Positions 1 to 8,685 of a stretch of DNA of 64,000 nucleotides are shown piece after piece (the stretch's first letter is position 1; the number at the start of each line of letters is the position of its first letter). Source of the DNA: Tritrichomonas musculus (taxonomy: Eukaryota > Parabasalia > Tritrichomonadida > Tritrichomonadidae). The DNA lies in the NCBI GenBank assembly GCA_039105265.1, contig JAPFFF010000015.1:3410001-3474000 (forward strand), given 5' to 3'. The notes under the pieces are model-generated. The model was not told the origin of the DNA. It did no database searches and saw only the letters and a list, made by a program, of their open reading frames with translations. The position numbers and the translations under genes are program-made.

Positions 1-660
1 CGGTATGTAGTCTCGGTAAAAATTATGTAAAAATATAAAAAGATTAAAAATTAATATTTTTATACATATGAAAATATTTTTTTTTGTTTCAATTTTGTTT
101 ATACGACTTTATAAATAAAGAAAAAGTTAAACTTTTTGTGGGTTTATAAGCACATTTTCTCTTATTATATTTCAAAGCAAATTGATTTCGAATTCAATTT
201 TTTTTTAAAAGCATTGGCTAATTATCATTCAATTACCTTATTGACGGCTCATTTAAGATGATTTTTTTGGAAATATTTACAAGAAAATTCAATAAATATC
301 GTCATTTTCGGTCTGAAAATAAAACAACTTAATAAATCGATTTTTTGCCGATTAGTTGAATTAGCTATAAATTTATAATAATTAATACATATATCTGAAT
401 ATATAAATAAATTAATATTAGATTTTTATACATAACGATTTTTTATTTTTTTATTTTAAAAAAAAATAAATTTTATTTGAAATTATAGCATACAATTTTT
501 ATAGGTGCAAAGTGGCATATTCAAAACCATATATATTTGACCATAACAGTTTTAAATTGACTATTGAAAATTTTTTATTAAAATCTTTAAAATTTTAAAA
601 GTTATGCAACATAATATATATTAAATATTATTCTTTATTTATTCTAGTATTTATATTTTA

Positions 661-874
661 AATAACATTTCCAGAAACCATTCTTGGTAAACTTTTTAAG
701 CCAGAAGTTGAATTATATCTTAAATTGGCTGTTGAATTGTATGTTTTCTTTTCGTTAACATATAAAAATTGGATATAATTAATTATATCCTCATCTTGCA
801 TGTTAAGATCAGCACATATCGACTCGCTGACGATATTCTTTAATTTATAATTTAGTAAAGGACCAACTTTTTTG
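661..874 (-). pseudogene. Possible relic of a host coding fragment
   Basis: On the minus strand about 70 codons read open before a TAA. They have protein-like composition, with a Ser/Glu/Ile-rich start, an acidic helix-like stretch (DLNMQDEDIINYIQFLY) and a polar tail. There is no start codon near the upstream end, where an in-frame stop lies. I do not recognise the family. In so AT-rich a flank a 70-codon open run with a plausible helical pattern is suggestive but not strong, so this is recorded as a possible decayed exon or gene end. Confidence 0.22.
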
Positions 875-1243
875 CATTAAATTTTAAAATTTTTATATGT
901 TTATTTGGCTGAAGATACAATTTTTCAGACAATTTTATTATTTTTGTTTCAAAAAATGAAAATATAATATCTTAAAACGTTATGTACAATGTTTAAATAT
1001 TAGTAAATAAATAATAATAATATAAATAATAGATAATGAAAAAATATGTTTTTGTATCAAGTAATCGTATGCATCTTAGTTTCCACCGTTCTTATAATTA
1101 TCATAATATATAAATAATTCGATTATTATAAATGAAATCAGTAAGGATGGAAAAGGATTCGTTGATTTCGTTCTCTCTGGTCACAATATTAGTCAAAAAG
1201 TTATCATCCAAAAGGTTTGAATGGATTTCTATGGTAATTTAAA

Positions 1244-1274
1244 AAGTTTGCCCCAAGCTAATTGAATCCGACTT
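1244..1274. repeat. Degenerate mariner/MITE-like end motif
   Basis: The motif GTTTGCCCCAAGCTAATTGA followed by ATCCGACTTTA resembles the right end of the 239-bp MITE at 57474-57712, which ends GTTGTCCCAAGCTTTTTGAA then TTCGACTT before a TA. No matching left end was found upstream, so this is at most a decayed copy or a lone end. Confidence 0.35.
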
Positions 1275-2081
1275 TATGTTTATGTTGAATTAACAATCTT
1301 AAATAGTGAGTTTTTTGAATTTGTTTGAGCTTTAGGAAAAGACATTCTAAAATAATTATCTTTGCATGGTTTACTTTTCCACGTTGCGCTGGGATATAAC
1401 TAAGACTTGTTTTGTAAACTACTCTTATTTAGTTATTTTGTTGAGTTTATTTGCGTCTTTGGAAGAAATACTTTAAAAAAATAAATTAACCTTTTTGGTC
1501 AAAAAATTTTCATCTTTATTGGTCAATAATAAAATTCATATCATCAATGATATGAACTATACAAAAAATTGATAACATCATATAAGATCTCCAAATCCAC
1601 TCGAAAAACATGGCCTTTTTTTTATTTTATTTTCGAATAAATAAAAAAATGAAGAACATATAAAAAAACTAAAACTTTTGTCGACTCGTTCATCTTTAAA
1701 TTGATTTTTTCTTAAAAAAACATTTTTTTCTCATTATGCAATTTATGAGATTTGAATTAAGCACTTTCATGCTATTTTCAAATATGTTAATAATATGATA
1801 AAACAATATTAGACATGTATTAAACTTTGATGAGGTATTTTCTTTTGATCAAAAATTGCGAATTTTTGGATTTCATTTTTTTCTTGTTTTTCAGTAATAA
1901 AATTAAAATTATATTTTTTTGAATTTATATTTATGCTACAAATATTATATACATGATGATGGACTAATTTTTAATAAAAAATGATCAATATTCAAGCTTT
2001 TTTTGCATAAAATAAAATTGAATTGAAAAAGAGTTTCCATACCTTTAGATAAGTTTCACTTTTTGAATTCATTGATAAAAA

Positions 2082-2249
2082 AGTAGTATATGTTTGTCAT
2101 GATTTTAGGACTTCGTCCCAAACTCCTGACAAACCCTTTGAAAACACCTTATTTTAGGCACTTTTTTGGTCTCAAACACCTCATTTTAGCCCTTTTTTGA
2201 CTCAAAAAGTTGTCCAACAATTTCTTAAGTATCCCCATACTTGACCCCC
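2082..2249 (+). repeat. Outer Polinton left TIR, distal part
   Basis: These 168 bases are the outer part of the left terminal inverted repeat. They match the reverse complement of the right arm (57077-57355) with one visible difference. The arm is interrupted by the mini-Polinton at 2250-8014 and continues at 8020. The TIR contains two related sub-motifs built on TTTGTCAT followed by GATTTTAGGAC. Confidence 0.93.
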
Positions 2250-2592
2250 AGTAGATATATTAGACTGTGCTCCTGGTACTACGTACCATACGCCCAGTCT
2301 AACACGTGGAGTACCATTTCGATAGTCCCTAAATAGTCCCGTTACAACGACCATTCCATGGACGATATCAACGTTGACGATGCACCATTATCGATTAACA
2401 TCATCGATACATCCAAAATGATTCAGCAGTGTCGATTGATGATGCCGGTGCATCCCCAGTGGTGAAACGAATATTCTGAACTGCTAACGACCATTCAATC
2501 GCCGATCAGTCTAACGCGTGAAGTAGCTATTTTCCGACACTAATGATCACTAACGAATCATCACTAACGATAATCCGTGAACGGATCCATCT

Positions 2593-2609
2593 ATTTTGGT
2601 TTCATTGAA
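2593..2609 (+). promoter_or_regulatory. Initiator-type promoter of the first MSYRR-family ORF
   Basis: ATTTTGGTTTCATTGAA lies directly before the ATG at 2610. TCATTG resembles the trichomonad initiator TCAYTW. A T-rich TATTTT(T)G block just upstream recurs before nearly every ORF in all three Polinton-type elements. The motif decides this start over an in-frame ATG 33 bases upstream. Confidence 0.6.
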
Positions 2610-2933
2610 ATGACATACAGAAGAAACATCCAAAGCGATGAACCCATGCCATTAGAAACCAAAATCGATTTAGCCATCGATGACTTCTTCGAATATCTCG
2701 ATCTTGATAATATTCAATGTGTTGATGATCTAATGAATCAATTTAATGTATATCTTCATGATATCGGTTTCGATAGAGTCTTTCATCCAACCAACATAAA
2801 CATCTACCATAACATTGATGACATCAATCGACTCATAGCGTCATACGTGACTGACAATGATATGTATAAGAAGATAGAGTTACTCTATAAATGCATTGAA
2901 CTAGTTTTACTCCATGAACAGATCGAATCATGA
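2610..2933 (+). CDS. MSYRR-family small protein, copy in left TIR
   Basis: This ORF of 107 codons begins MTYRRNIQSDEPMPLET. The start resembles the neighbouring ORF (MSYRRDNTEDEHIPLPIET) and the 391-residue protein at 35395-36570 (MSYRRDAKSDESIPLPIET). The shared pattern is M-[ST]-Y-R-R, an acidic stretch, then IPLPIET or similar. The rest is acidic and helical, with no membrane segment and no motif I recognise. An in-frame upstream ATG would add 11 residues, but the promoter block ends just before this ATG. The gene lies within the terminal repeat and is mirrored at 7331-7654. Function is unknown. Its retention by an element that lost every replication gene suggests that this protein, or its DNA, matters for mobility, but that is only inference. 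Confidence 0.6.
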   Translation: MTYRRNIQSDEPMPLETKIDLAIDDFFEYLDLDNIQCVDDLMNQFNVYLHDIGFDRVFHPTNINIYHNIDDINRLIASYVTDNDMYKKIELLYKCIELVLLHEQIES

Positions 2934-2967
2934 GATGAATTCGCTGACGATGAATAGTAAGTGATGT

Positions 2968-2987
2968 TTATTTTTGGTTTCACTTAA
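2968..2987 (+). promoter_or_regulatory. Promoter-like TTTATTTTTGG and TCACTT initiator
   Basis: TTTATTTTTGGTTTCACTTA lies directly before the ATG at 2988. TCACTT fits the trichomonad initiator consensus TCAYTW, and the T-rich block matches those before other ORFs here. Confidence 0.6.
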
Positions 2988-3185
2988 ATGAGTTATAGAA
3001 GAGATAACACAGAAGATGAACACATTCCGTTACCAATCGAAACGGTTTATAACTCTATAGTTGATTCGTTAAGAGTTGATGGTGATTACGGAACCACTAA
3101 ATATTATACCGATAACAATGAACACTTCAACAGAATCTACTTTAAATATCCAGCTGAATGGAGAACATCCAACTATAACATCTGA
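2988..3185 (+). CDS. Short MSYRR-family ORF in left TIR
   Basis: This 65-codon ORF is clearly related to the N-terminal part of the 391-residue protein at 35395-36570. Both share MSYRRD, IPLPIETVYNS, then HFNRIYF, YP and EWRTS. The similarity ends exactly where the 27-bp tandem array begins, so the array seems to have grown from the coding sequence just after the EWRTS segment. The ORF follows its neighbour by 54 bases and has its own initiator-like motif. A mirror copy lies at 7079-7276 in the other arm. It may be a short functional peptide or a remnant kept only because it is part of the TIR. Function is unknown. Confidence 0.5.
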   Translation: MSYRRDNTEDEHIPLPIETVYNSIVDSLRVDGDYGTTKYYTDNNEHFNRIYFKYPAEWRTSNYNI

Positions 3186-3592
3186 TGTAAACGATCCAGC
3201 TATAACATCTGATGTAAACGATCCAGCTATGACATCTGATGTAAACGATCCAACTATAACATCTGATGTAAACGATCCAGCTATGACATCTGATGTAAAC
3301 GATCCAGCTATGACATCTGATGTAAACGATCCAGCTATGACATCTGATGTAAACGATCCAACTATAACATCTGATGTAAACGATCCAGCTATGACATCTG
3401 ATGTAAACGATCCAGCTATGACATCTATCGTAAACGATCCAGCTATAACATCGGATGTGAACGATCCAACTATGACATCTGATGTGAACGATCCAACTAT
3501 AACATCTGATGTGAACGATCCAACTATAACATCGGATGTGAACGATCCAACTATAACATCTGATGTGAACGATCCAACTATAACATCTGATC
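3167..3592 (+). repeat. 27-bp tandem array (TSDVNDPAM unit)
   Basis: About 15 copies of a 27-bp unit (ACATCTGATGTAAACGATCC plus AGCTATG or AACTATA). A 27-bp unit keeps frame, so one frame reads a nonapeptide repeat like TSDVNDPAM through the array. That frame has no promoter-linked start and is not the frame of the preceding ORF, so I treat it as non-coding satellite. Later units carry GTGAACG in place of GTAAACG, showing block-wise spread. The right arm holds only about four units. Confidence 0.9.
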
Positions 3593-3676
3593 CAACAACT
3601 ATACCAACACAGCTAGCTAATTATAGTATCGAAATTAACATTTATGCGTTATCTGTGTAAGTTTAATTCCATCGAA

Positions 3677-4063
3677 ATGAGTAAGAACAAGAATCCATCA
3701 TTTGCAAAGCAAACTCCATACAATGGACAACCGACACTCGAAGAGTTATACACTACCGATGACTTATCAGTACTTAAACGAGCTATCACCGAGTTAACAA
3801 CCAAACAAGATTATAAGACCCTCAACACTCTGTTTCGTCGTAATCCAAATGCTAGTAAGTTCGACAGTAGAACACTTAATGAAGATATACCACAATCGAC
3901 AAAACGATTCACCAAACGTAATGGCAAACTCTGTAATGTATCACGAACAGTTCCACGACAGAGTACCACCAAACCAGAAGAGAGTGACACATACAAGTCC
4001 AGATACTACGATCCACACACCAAATCGTTTAAGTATGTCACTAGAATACAATCCAAATACTAA
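3677..4063 (+). CDS. Basic protein unique to the mini-Polinton
   Basis: This ORF of 128 codons starts MSKNKNPSFAKQTPYNGQ. An initiator-like TCCATCGAA stands before the ATG; an in-frame upstream ATG would add 11 residues but lacks the motif. The protein is strongly basic in its second half (FTKRNGKLCNV, then several Arg/Lys-rich stretches) and ends in a Tyr-rich tail with FKYVTRIQSKY. No membrane segment or catalytic motif is visible. It is the only ORF in the single-copy middle of the element. The charge would suit a nucleic-acid binding or packaging role, but no family is recognised and the function is unknown. Confidence 0.5.
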   Translation: MSKNKNPSFAKQTPYNGQPTLEELYTTDDLSVLKRAITELTTKQDYKTLNTLFRRNPNASKFDSRTLNEDIPQSTKRFTKRNGKLCNVSRTVPRQSTTKPEESDTYKSRYYDPHTKSFKYVTRIQSKY

Positions 4064-4129
4064 GTGAATCACTCCATTGGTAACATATCTATTTTTGATC
4101 GGTAACAGTCGAATCGAATACAAATATAA

Positions 4130-4560
4130 GTGGATGGTTCATCATATACAGATACAACATATGCGGATATAACTTATCGATCATATCATACGCGGACACA
4201 TCATATACAGATGCAACTTATCGAATATATCTTATGCGGATATAACTTATCGATCATATCATACGCGGACACATCATATGCGGATGCAACTTATCGAATA
4301 TATCTTATGCGGATACATCATTATCGAATACATCATCACATGCGGACATATCTGGGCGAGTACATATTAACGAATACGTCATATAAAGATGCGCCATATG
4401 CGGATATGACTTATCGAGTACATCATATACAGATACATCTTAGCGGATACAACATATCGAGTACATCATATACAGATACATCTTATCGGATATAACTTAT
4501 CGGACACATCATTATCGGATACATCTTATCGAATATATCTGGTCGAGTACACATTATCGA
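4130..4560 (+). repeat. Degenerate tandem repeat of CATATGCGGATACAACTTATCG type
   Basis: A loose array of about 20-24-bp units mixes CATATGCGGATAC, CATATACAGATAC and CTTATCGAATA/AGTAC. Units vary by a few bases and a larger period of about 105 bp is visible near 4180-4310. The array is open in one frame only because the units lack stops, and no initiator motif precedes it. Confidence 0.8.
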
Positions 4561-4563
4561 GTA

Positions 4564-4604
4564 CATTAACAGTTGGACGATAACAGCATCGATATCGGAT
4601 CATC
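4564..4604 (+). repeat. 41-bp direct repeat bordering the ATC-rich tract (left)
   Basis: ATTAACAGTTGGACGATAAC and the following AGCATCGATATCGGATCATC recur at 6649-6689 in the same orientation. The pair brackets the low-complexity tract, as if the tract had grown inside or been delimited by this sequence. Confidence 0.8.
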
Positions 4605-4619
4605 AATCGATCACTAACA

Positions 4620-6655
4620 TATCGATTCATTCATCATGATCATCATCAACTCATTCATTAACAACAACAGGATCATCATCAATTCAATCATCATCACGAT
4701 CATCATCAACAATCGCTTCATCACGATCATCATCAACTCATTCATCAACAACAGTATCATCATCAATCGATCAACAACTCGATCCTCAACAAACGATCAA
4801 CATCAACAACTCATTCATCAACAACAACATCTATAATCGATCATTATCATCAATCGATCAACATGAACACATCATTCATCATCAACAGGATCATCAACAT
4901 ATCGATTCAGTCACGATCATCATCAATCGATCAACAACTCAATCATCATCAAACGAACATCATCAACACGATCATCATCAACAGTATCATCAACATATCG
5001 ATTCATTCATCGTCAATGAACATTATTAACTGGATCACTCATGATCATCAATCAACAGTATCAACTCAATCGATCAGTAACAGGATCATCATCATCAATC
5101 ATCAACTCAATCAATCATCATCAACATATCGATTCATTCGTCAACGAACATATATCGATTCATTCATCAACATATCAATCATCATCAATCGAACATCGTC
5201 AACAGGATCACTCATGATCATCAATCAACATATCGATTCATTCATCAACATATCAACATATCAACTCATTCGTCAACAATCGATCATATCATTAATCGAA
5301 ATCGATCAGAACCATCATCAAATCACATCATTGGTTAATGGGTTATAATTAACCCGATATGTACCCCTTATAGTAACCAATCGATTTTGATCCATATTTG
5401 ATACGTTTTCGATCCATTTCGACTATTATATAACGATTCATCATCAAACGATCAACATCAACAACTCATTCATCATCAAACGATCAACATCATCAACTCA
5501 TTCATCATCAAACGATCAACATCATCAACTCATTCATCATCAACATATCGATTCATTTATCATCAACGAACATATATCGATCATCATGAACACATCATCA
5601 TCAACAGGATCATCATCATGATCATCATCAACAGGATCATCAACATATCGATTCATTCATCACGAACGAATATATATCGATCATCATCAACAAACGATCA
5701 TCATGAACACGTCATCAACAACTCAATCATCATCAACAGGATCAGCAACATATCGATTATCAATCAACAATAACATCAACATATCGATTCATTCATCAAT
5801 CGATCATCGTCAACAGGATCACTCATGATCATCAACAACAGGATCATCATCATCAATCTATTCATTCATCATGATCATCATCAACAACAGGATCATCATC
5901 AACTCATTCATCATCATCATCAACAACAACAGGATCATCATCAACTCTTTCGTCATCAACAGTGTCATCAATCGACATCAACTCATTCATCATCAACAGG
6001 ATCAACTCATTCATCACGAACAACAGGATCATCATCAATCGACATCAACTCATTCATCATCAATCGAACATCGTCAACAGGATCATCAATCGATCAACAA
6101 CTCATTCATCATCAACAACATCATCATCAACAGTATCATCAATAATCGATTCAGTCACGATCATCATCAATCATCATCAACAGGATCATCAACTCATTCA
6201 TTACGAACAACAGTATCATCAATCGACATCAATCAACAGTATCATCAACATATCGATTCATTAACAACAACAGTATCGATCATCATCCTCATCAATCGAC
6301 ATCAATCAACAGTATCATCAACAGGATCATCAACATATCGATTCATTCATTACGAACAACAGGATCATCATCAACTCAATCATCATCAACAGGATCATCA
6401 ACATATCGATTCATTCATTACGAACAACAGTATCATCAACAGGATCATCATCAACTCAATCATCATCAACAGGATCATCAACATATCGATTCATTCATCA
6501 CGAACAACAGTATCATCACAATCGACATATCAACTCAATCATCATCAACAGGATCATCAACATATCGATTCATTCATCATGATCATCATCAAATCATCAA
6601 TCGATCAACAACTCAATCAACATATCAACTCATTCGTCAACAATGAACATTAACA
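4620..6655 (+). repeat. Two-kilobase ATC/AAC simple-repeat tract
   Basis: About 2 kb is built from shuffled short words: ATCATCATCAAC, AGGATCATC, ACTCATTCATC, CATATCGATTCATTC and CAATCGATCAACAAC. It is strand-asymmetric, with the plus strand rich in A and C. Long open frames here are a by-product of stop-poor words. The tract is interrupted at 5339-5392 by a unique segment that has an inverted partner at 6737-6790. It fills most of the element, perhaps as a spacer; no gene is seen. Confidence 0.85.
5339..5392 (+). repeat. 54-bp inverted repeat, left member
   Basis: The segment contains TTAACCCGATATGTACCCCT followed by TATAGTAACCAA and TTTTGATCC. Its near reverse complement lies at 6737-6790. 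These are the only complex sequences in the simple-repeat region. They might be old ends of a smaller element or an internal foldback. Confidence 0.7.
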
Positions 6656-6689
6656 GTTGGACGATAACAGCATCGATATCGGATCATCT
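6649..6689 (+). repeat. 41-bp direct repeat bordering the ATC-rich tract (right)
   Basis: Same-orientation copy of 4564-4604, near-identical over about 40 bases, at the right edge of the simple-repeat tract. Confidence 0.8.
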
Positions 6690-6736
6690 ATATTCGCATC
6701 AGATTCGAGTGAAAATGGCTTATTTTTGGATCAAAA

Positions 6737-6790
6737 TCGCTTGGTTACTATAAGGGGTACATATCGGGTTAATTTTAACCCATTAACCAT
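6737..6790 (-). repeat. 54-bp inverted repeat, right member
   Basis: Reverse-complement partner of 5339-5392, with GGTTACTATAAGGGGTACAT then ATCGGGTTAA. Small differences between the members suggest that they are older than the terminal repeats. Confidence 0.7.
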
Positions 6791-7078
6791 TGAAGTGATT
6801 CATGAGTGATTCTGATCGATAACGAAGCGTCTGTGATCATAACTTAACGATTCATTAACGATAAACCATGAACGGATCCAACTATACGGTTTCAATCGAT
6901 AATGGATCATCTATATCCGCATCAGATTCGATTAATAACAAGTCACTCGATATCATCTCATCTCATCACACACACACACAGATATTAATCGACGATACCA
7001 AATGTCATAGCTGGATCGTTTACATCAGATGTCATAGCTGGATCGTTTACATCAGATGTTATAGCTGGATCGTTTACA

Positions 7079-7276
7079 TCAGATGTTATAGTTGGATGTT
7101 CTCCATTCAGCTGGATATTTAAAGTAGATTCTGTTGAAGTGTTCATTGTTATCGGTATAATATTTAGTGGTTCCGTAATCACCATCAACTCTTAACGAAT
7201 CAACTATAGAGTTATAAACCGTTTCGATTGGTAACGGAATGTGTTCATCTTCTGTGTTATCTCTTCTATAACTCAT
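7079..7276 (-). CDS. Short MSYRR-family ORF, mirror copy in right TIR
   Basis: Identical in translation to the 65-codon ORF at 2988-3185, on the opposite strand, with the same promoter-like block upstream. It also stops as the 27-bp repeat begins. The two arms have evidently been kept identical by gene conversion or by copying during transposition. Function is unknown. Confidence 0.5.
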   Translation of the reverse strand: MSYRRDNTEDEHIPLPIETVYNSIVDSLRVDGDYGTTKYYTDNNEHFNRIYFKYPAEWRTSNYNI

Positions 7277-7330
7277 TTAAGTGAAACCAAAAATAAACAT
7301 CACTTACTATTCATCGTCAGCGAATTCATC

Positions 7331-7654
7331 TCATGATTCGATCTGTTCATGGAGTAAAACTAGTTCAATGCATTTATAGAGTAACTCTATCTTCTTATAC
7401 ATATCATTGTCAGTCACGTATGACGCTATGAGTCGATTGATGTCATCAATGTTATGGTAGATGTTTATGTTGGTTGGATGAAAGACTCTATCGAAACCGA
7501 TATCATGAAGATATACATTAAATTGATTCATTAGATCATCAACACATTGAATATTATCAAGATCGAGATATTCGAAGAAGTCATCGATGGCTAAATCGAT
7601 TTTGGTTTCTAATGGCATGGGTTCATCGCTTTGGATGTTTCTTCTGTATGTCAT
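7331..7654 (-). CDS. MSYRR-family small protein, mirror copy in right TIR
   Basis: Identical in translation to the ORF at 2610-2933 on the other strand. The start is placed at the internal MTYRR for the same reason (initiator-like motif directly before it). It reads inward from the right end, as its relative at 35395-36570 does at the right end of the 22-kb Polinton. Confidence 0.6.
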   Translation of the reverse strand: MTYRRNIQSDEPMPLETKIDLAIDDFFEYLDLDNIQCVDDLMNQFNVYLHDIGFDRVFHPTNINIYHNIDDINRLIASYVTDNDMYKKIELLYKCIELVLLHEQIES

Positions 7655-8019
7655 TTCAATGAAACCAAAATAGATGGATCCGTTCACGGATTATCGTTAG
7701 TGATGATTCGTTAGTGATCATTAGTGTCGGAAAATAGCTACTTCACGCGTTAGACTGATCGGCGATTGAATGGTCGTTAGCAGTTCAGAATATTCGTTTC
7801 ACCACTGGGGATGCACCGGCATCATCAATCGACACTGCTGAATCATTTTGGATGTATCGATGATGTTAATCGATAATGGTGCATCGTCAACGTTGATATC
7901 GTCCATGGAATGGTCGTTGTAACGGGACTATTTAGGGACTATCGAAATGGTACTCCACGTGTTAGACTGGGCGTATGGTACGTAGTACCAGGAGCACAGT
8001 CTAATATATCTACTCCCCC

Positions 8020-8130
8020 CTATTTTCACTCAACAATTTGGGTTCAAAAAGATGTTTGTCATACTCGCTAATAAAGTCCTGATTTTAGGACTAACGAGTT
8101 GTTTCAACTTTTTTGAAAAAAATATTTTTT
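8020..8130 (+). repeat. Outer Polinton left TIR, proximal part
   Basis: The continuation of the left outer terminal repeat beyond the mini-Polinton. It matches the reverse complement of 57077-57187 and ends with the run of As and Ts before the first outer gene. With 2082-2249 it adds up to 279 bases, the same length as the right arm. Confidence 0.93.
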
Positions 8131-8143
8131 ATCCCCAATGCAA

Positions 8144-8659
8144 ATGACAAAGCCACTTTATTTATCTGTCAATAAATTATGTGATAAATTGGAAGAATAT
8201 ATTGAGACCCACAAAGAGAAGGACCCCGCCATCGATTCGGCTCATGAATTCTACATCATCATCGACAAAGAGTATCTCTTTCCTGACAAATTTAACGCCA
8301 ATAGAATAGTTTGCAGGCCCTTAGTCGTCTCAATTTATAAGAATCAACAGTTTCTATACAAAGAATTATGTGAGTTATTTGACAGTGAAAAGGTATATTT
8401 ATGCTTTAACAAGAAGGGAAGCCACTACTCAATCGACACAGCAAAGAACGGGAAAAACAAGATACAGGACGTAGTTATTGTAAGGGAACCAAAGAAATTT
8501 ACAACTAAGGACGGCAAAGAGATTGAATACCACCAGATGTTTCAATATGACGCAGGCTTTTTGATTGACGAAATAGATACTAGAATTAAGTCAAATCGTC
8601 CTAATTGTGCCGGTCTGAGCAAGGATTATGGTAGATTTATCAAGGAATGTGGCATATAA
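8144..8659 (+). CDS. Uncharacterised outer Polinton protein (171 aa)
   Basis: This is the first gene inside the left end of the outer element. The start is set at the second of two close ATGs, because the leader (TTTTTTATC, then CAATGCAAATG) parallels that of the polymerase ORF at the opposite end (TTTTTTATC, then CATTGCAAAAATG). The protein is a mixed alpha/beta soluble type with KEYLFPDKF, a Cys-Arg-Pro segment, YLCFNKKG and an acidic FLIDEIDTRI stretch. No signal peptide, membrane segment or known catalytic motif is visible. It ends 26 bases before the next gene on the same strand. The family is not recognised, though its position beside a structural gene suggests a late or virion-related role. 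Confidence 0.7.
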   Translation: MTKPLYLSVNKLCDKLEEYIETHKEKDPAIDSAHEFYIIIDKEYLFPDKFNANRIVCRPLVVSIYKNQQFLYKELCELFDSEKVYLCFNKKGSHYSIDTAKNGKNKIQDVVIVREPKKFTTKDGKEIEYHQMFQYDAGFLIDEIDTRIKSNRPNCAGLSKDYGRFIKECGI

Positions 8660-8685
8660 ACAGCCCTTATTTTTTTGGAAATCAA

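Larger units (their letters stand above)
1..2081. other. Host left flank, AT-rich, no convincing gene
   Basis: This stretch is very AT-rich, with many poly-A and poly-T runs and stop codons in all frames. I see no open frame with an initiator-like promoter. Two weak traces are listed separately: a short open stretch on the minus strand (about 661-874) and a motif that resembles the end of the mariner-like MITE found beyond the Polinton (about 1244-1274). The flank ends in the AAAAA that is duplicated on the far side of the Polinton at 57356-57360. Confidence 0.7.
2250..3252 (+). repeat. Mini-Polinton left terminal inverted repeat
   Basis: This is an arm of about 1,003 bp, apparently a perfect inverse of 7012-8014. 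Identity stops inside the 27-bp tandem array, after about two and a half repeat units, where the left arm keeps expanding and the right arm switches to unique sequence. The arm holds two ORFs with their promoters, unusual for a Polinton TIR, which normally is non-coding. Confidence 0.92.
2250..8014. mobile_element. Non-autonomous mini-Polinton, 5.77 kb
   Basis: The element starts AGTAGATATATTAGACTGTG and ends with its reverse complement. It is flanked by CCCCC (2245-2249 and 8015-8019); the uninterrupted right outer arm has six Cs at this site, so exactly five were duplicated. Arms of about 1,003 bp (2250-3252 and 7012-8014) look identical by eye, implying a very recent insertion. Each arm carries two small inward-reading ORFs of the MSYRR family, related to the gene next to the right end of the 22-kb Polinton. 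The unique middle has one basic ORF and long simple repeats. There is no integrase, polymerase, ATPase or capsid gene, so it must have been moved in trans. It looks whole as a non-autonomous unit. Confidence 0.9.
7012..8014 (-). repeat. Mini-Polinton right terminal inverted repeat
   Basis: Inverse of 2250-3252, with no difference seen by eye. It holds mirror copies of the two MSYRR-family ORFs reading inward on the minus strand. Confidence 0.92.

Noticed and set aside
3167-3592. CRISPR-like array of regular repeats
   Set aside because: The 27-bp units are directly joined without unique spacers; it is a plain tandem satellite in a eukaryotic element.
4636-6653. Ser/Ile/His/Asn-rich ORFs in the ATC-rich tract
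   Set aside because: Several overlapping frames are all open because of simple-repeat composition; there is no promoter-linked start.
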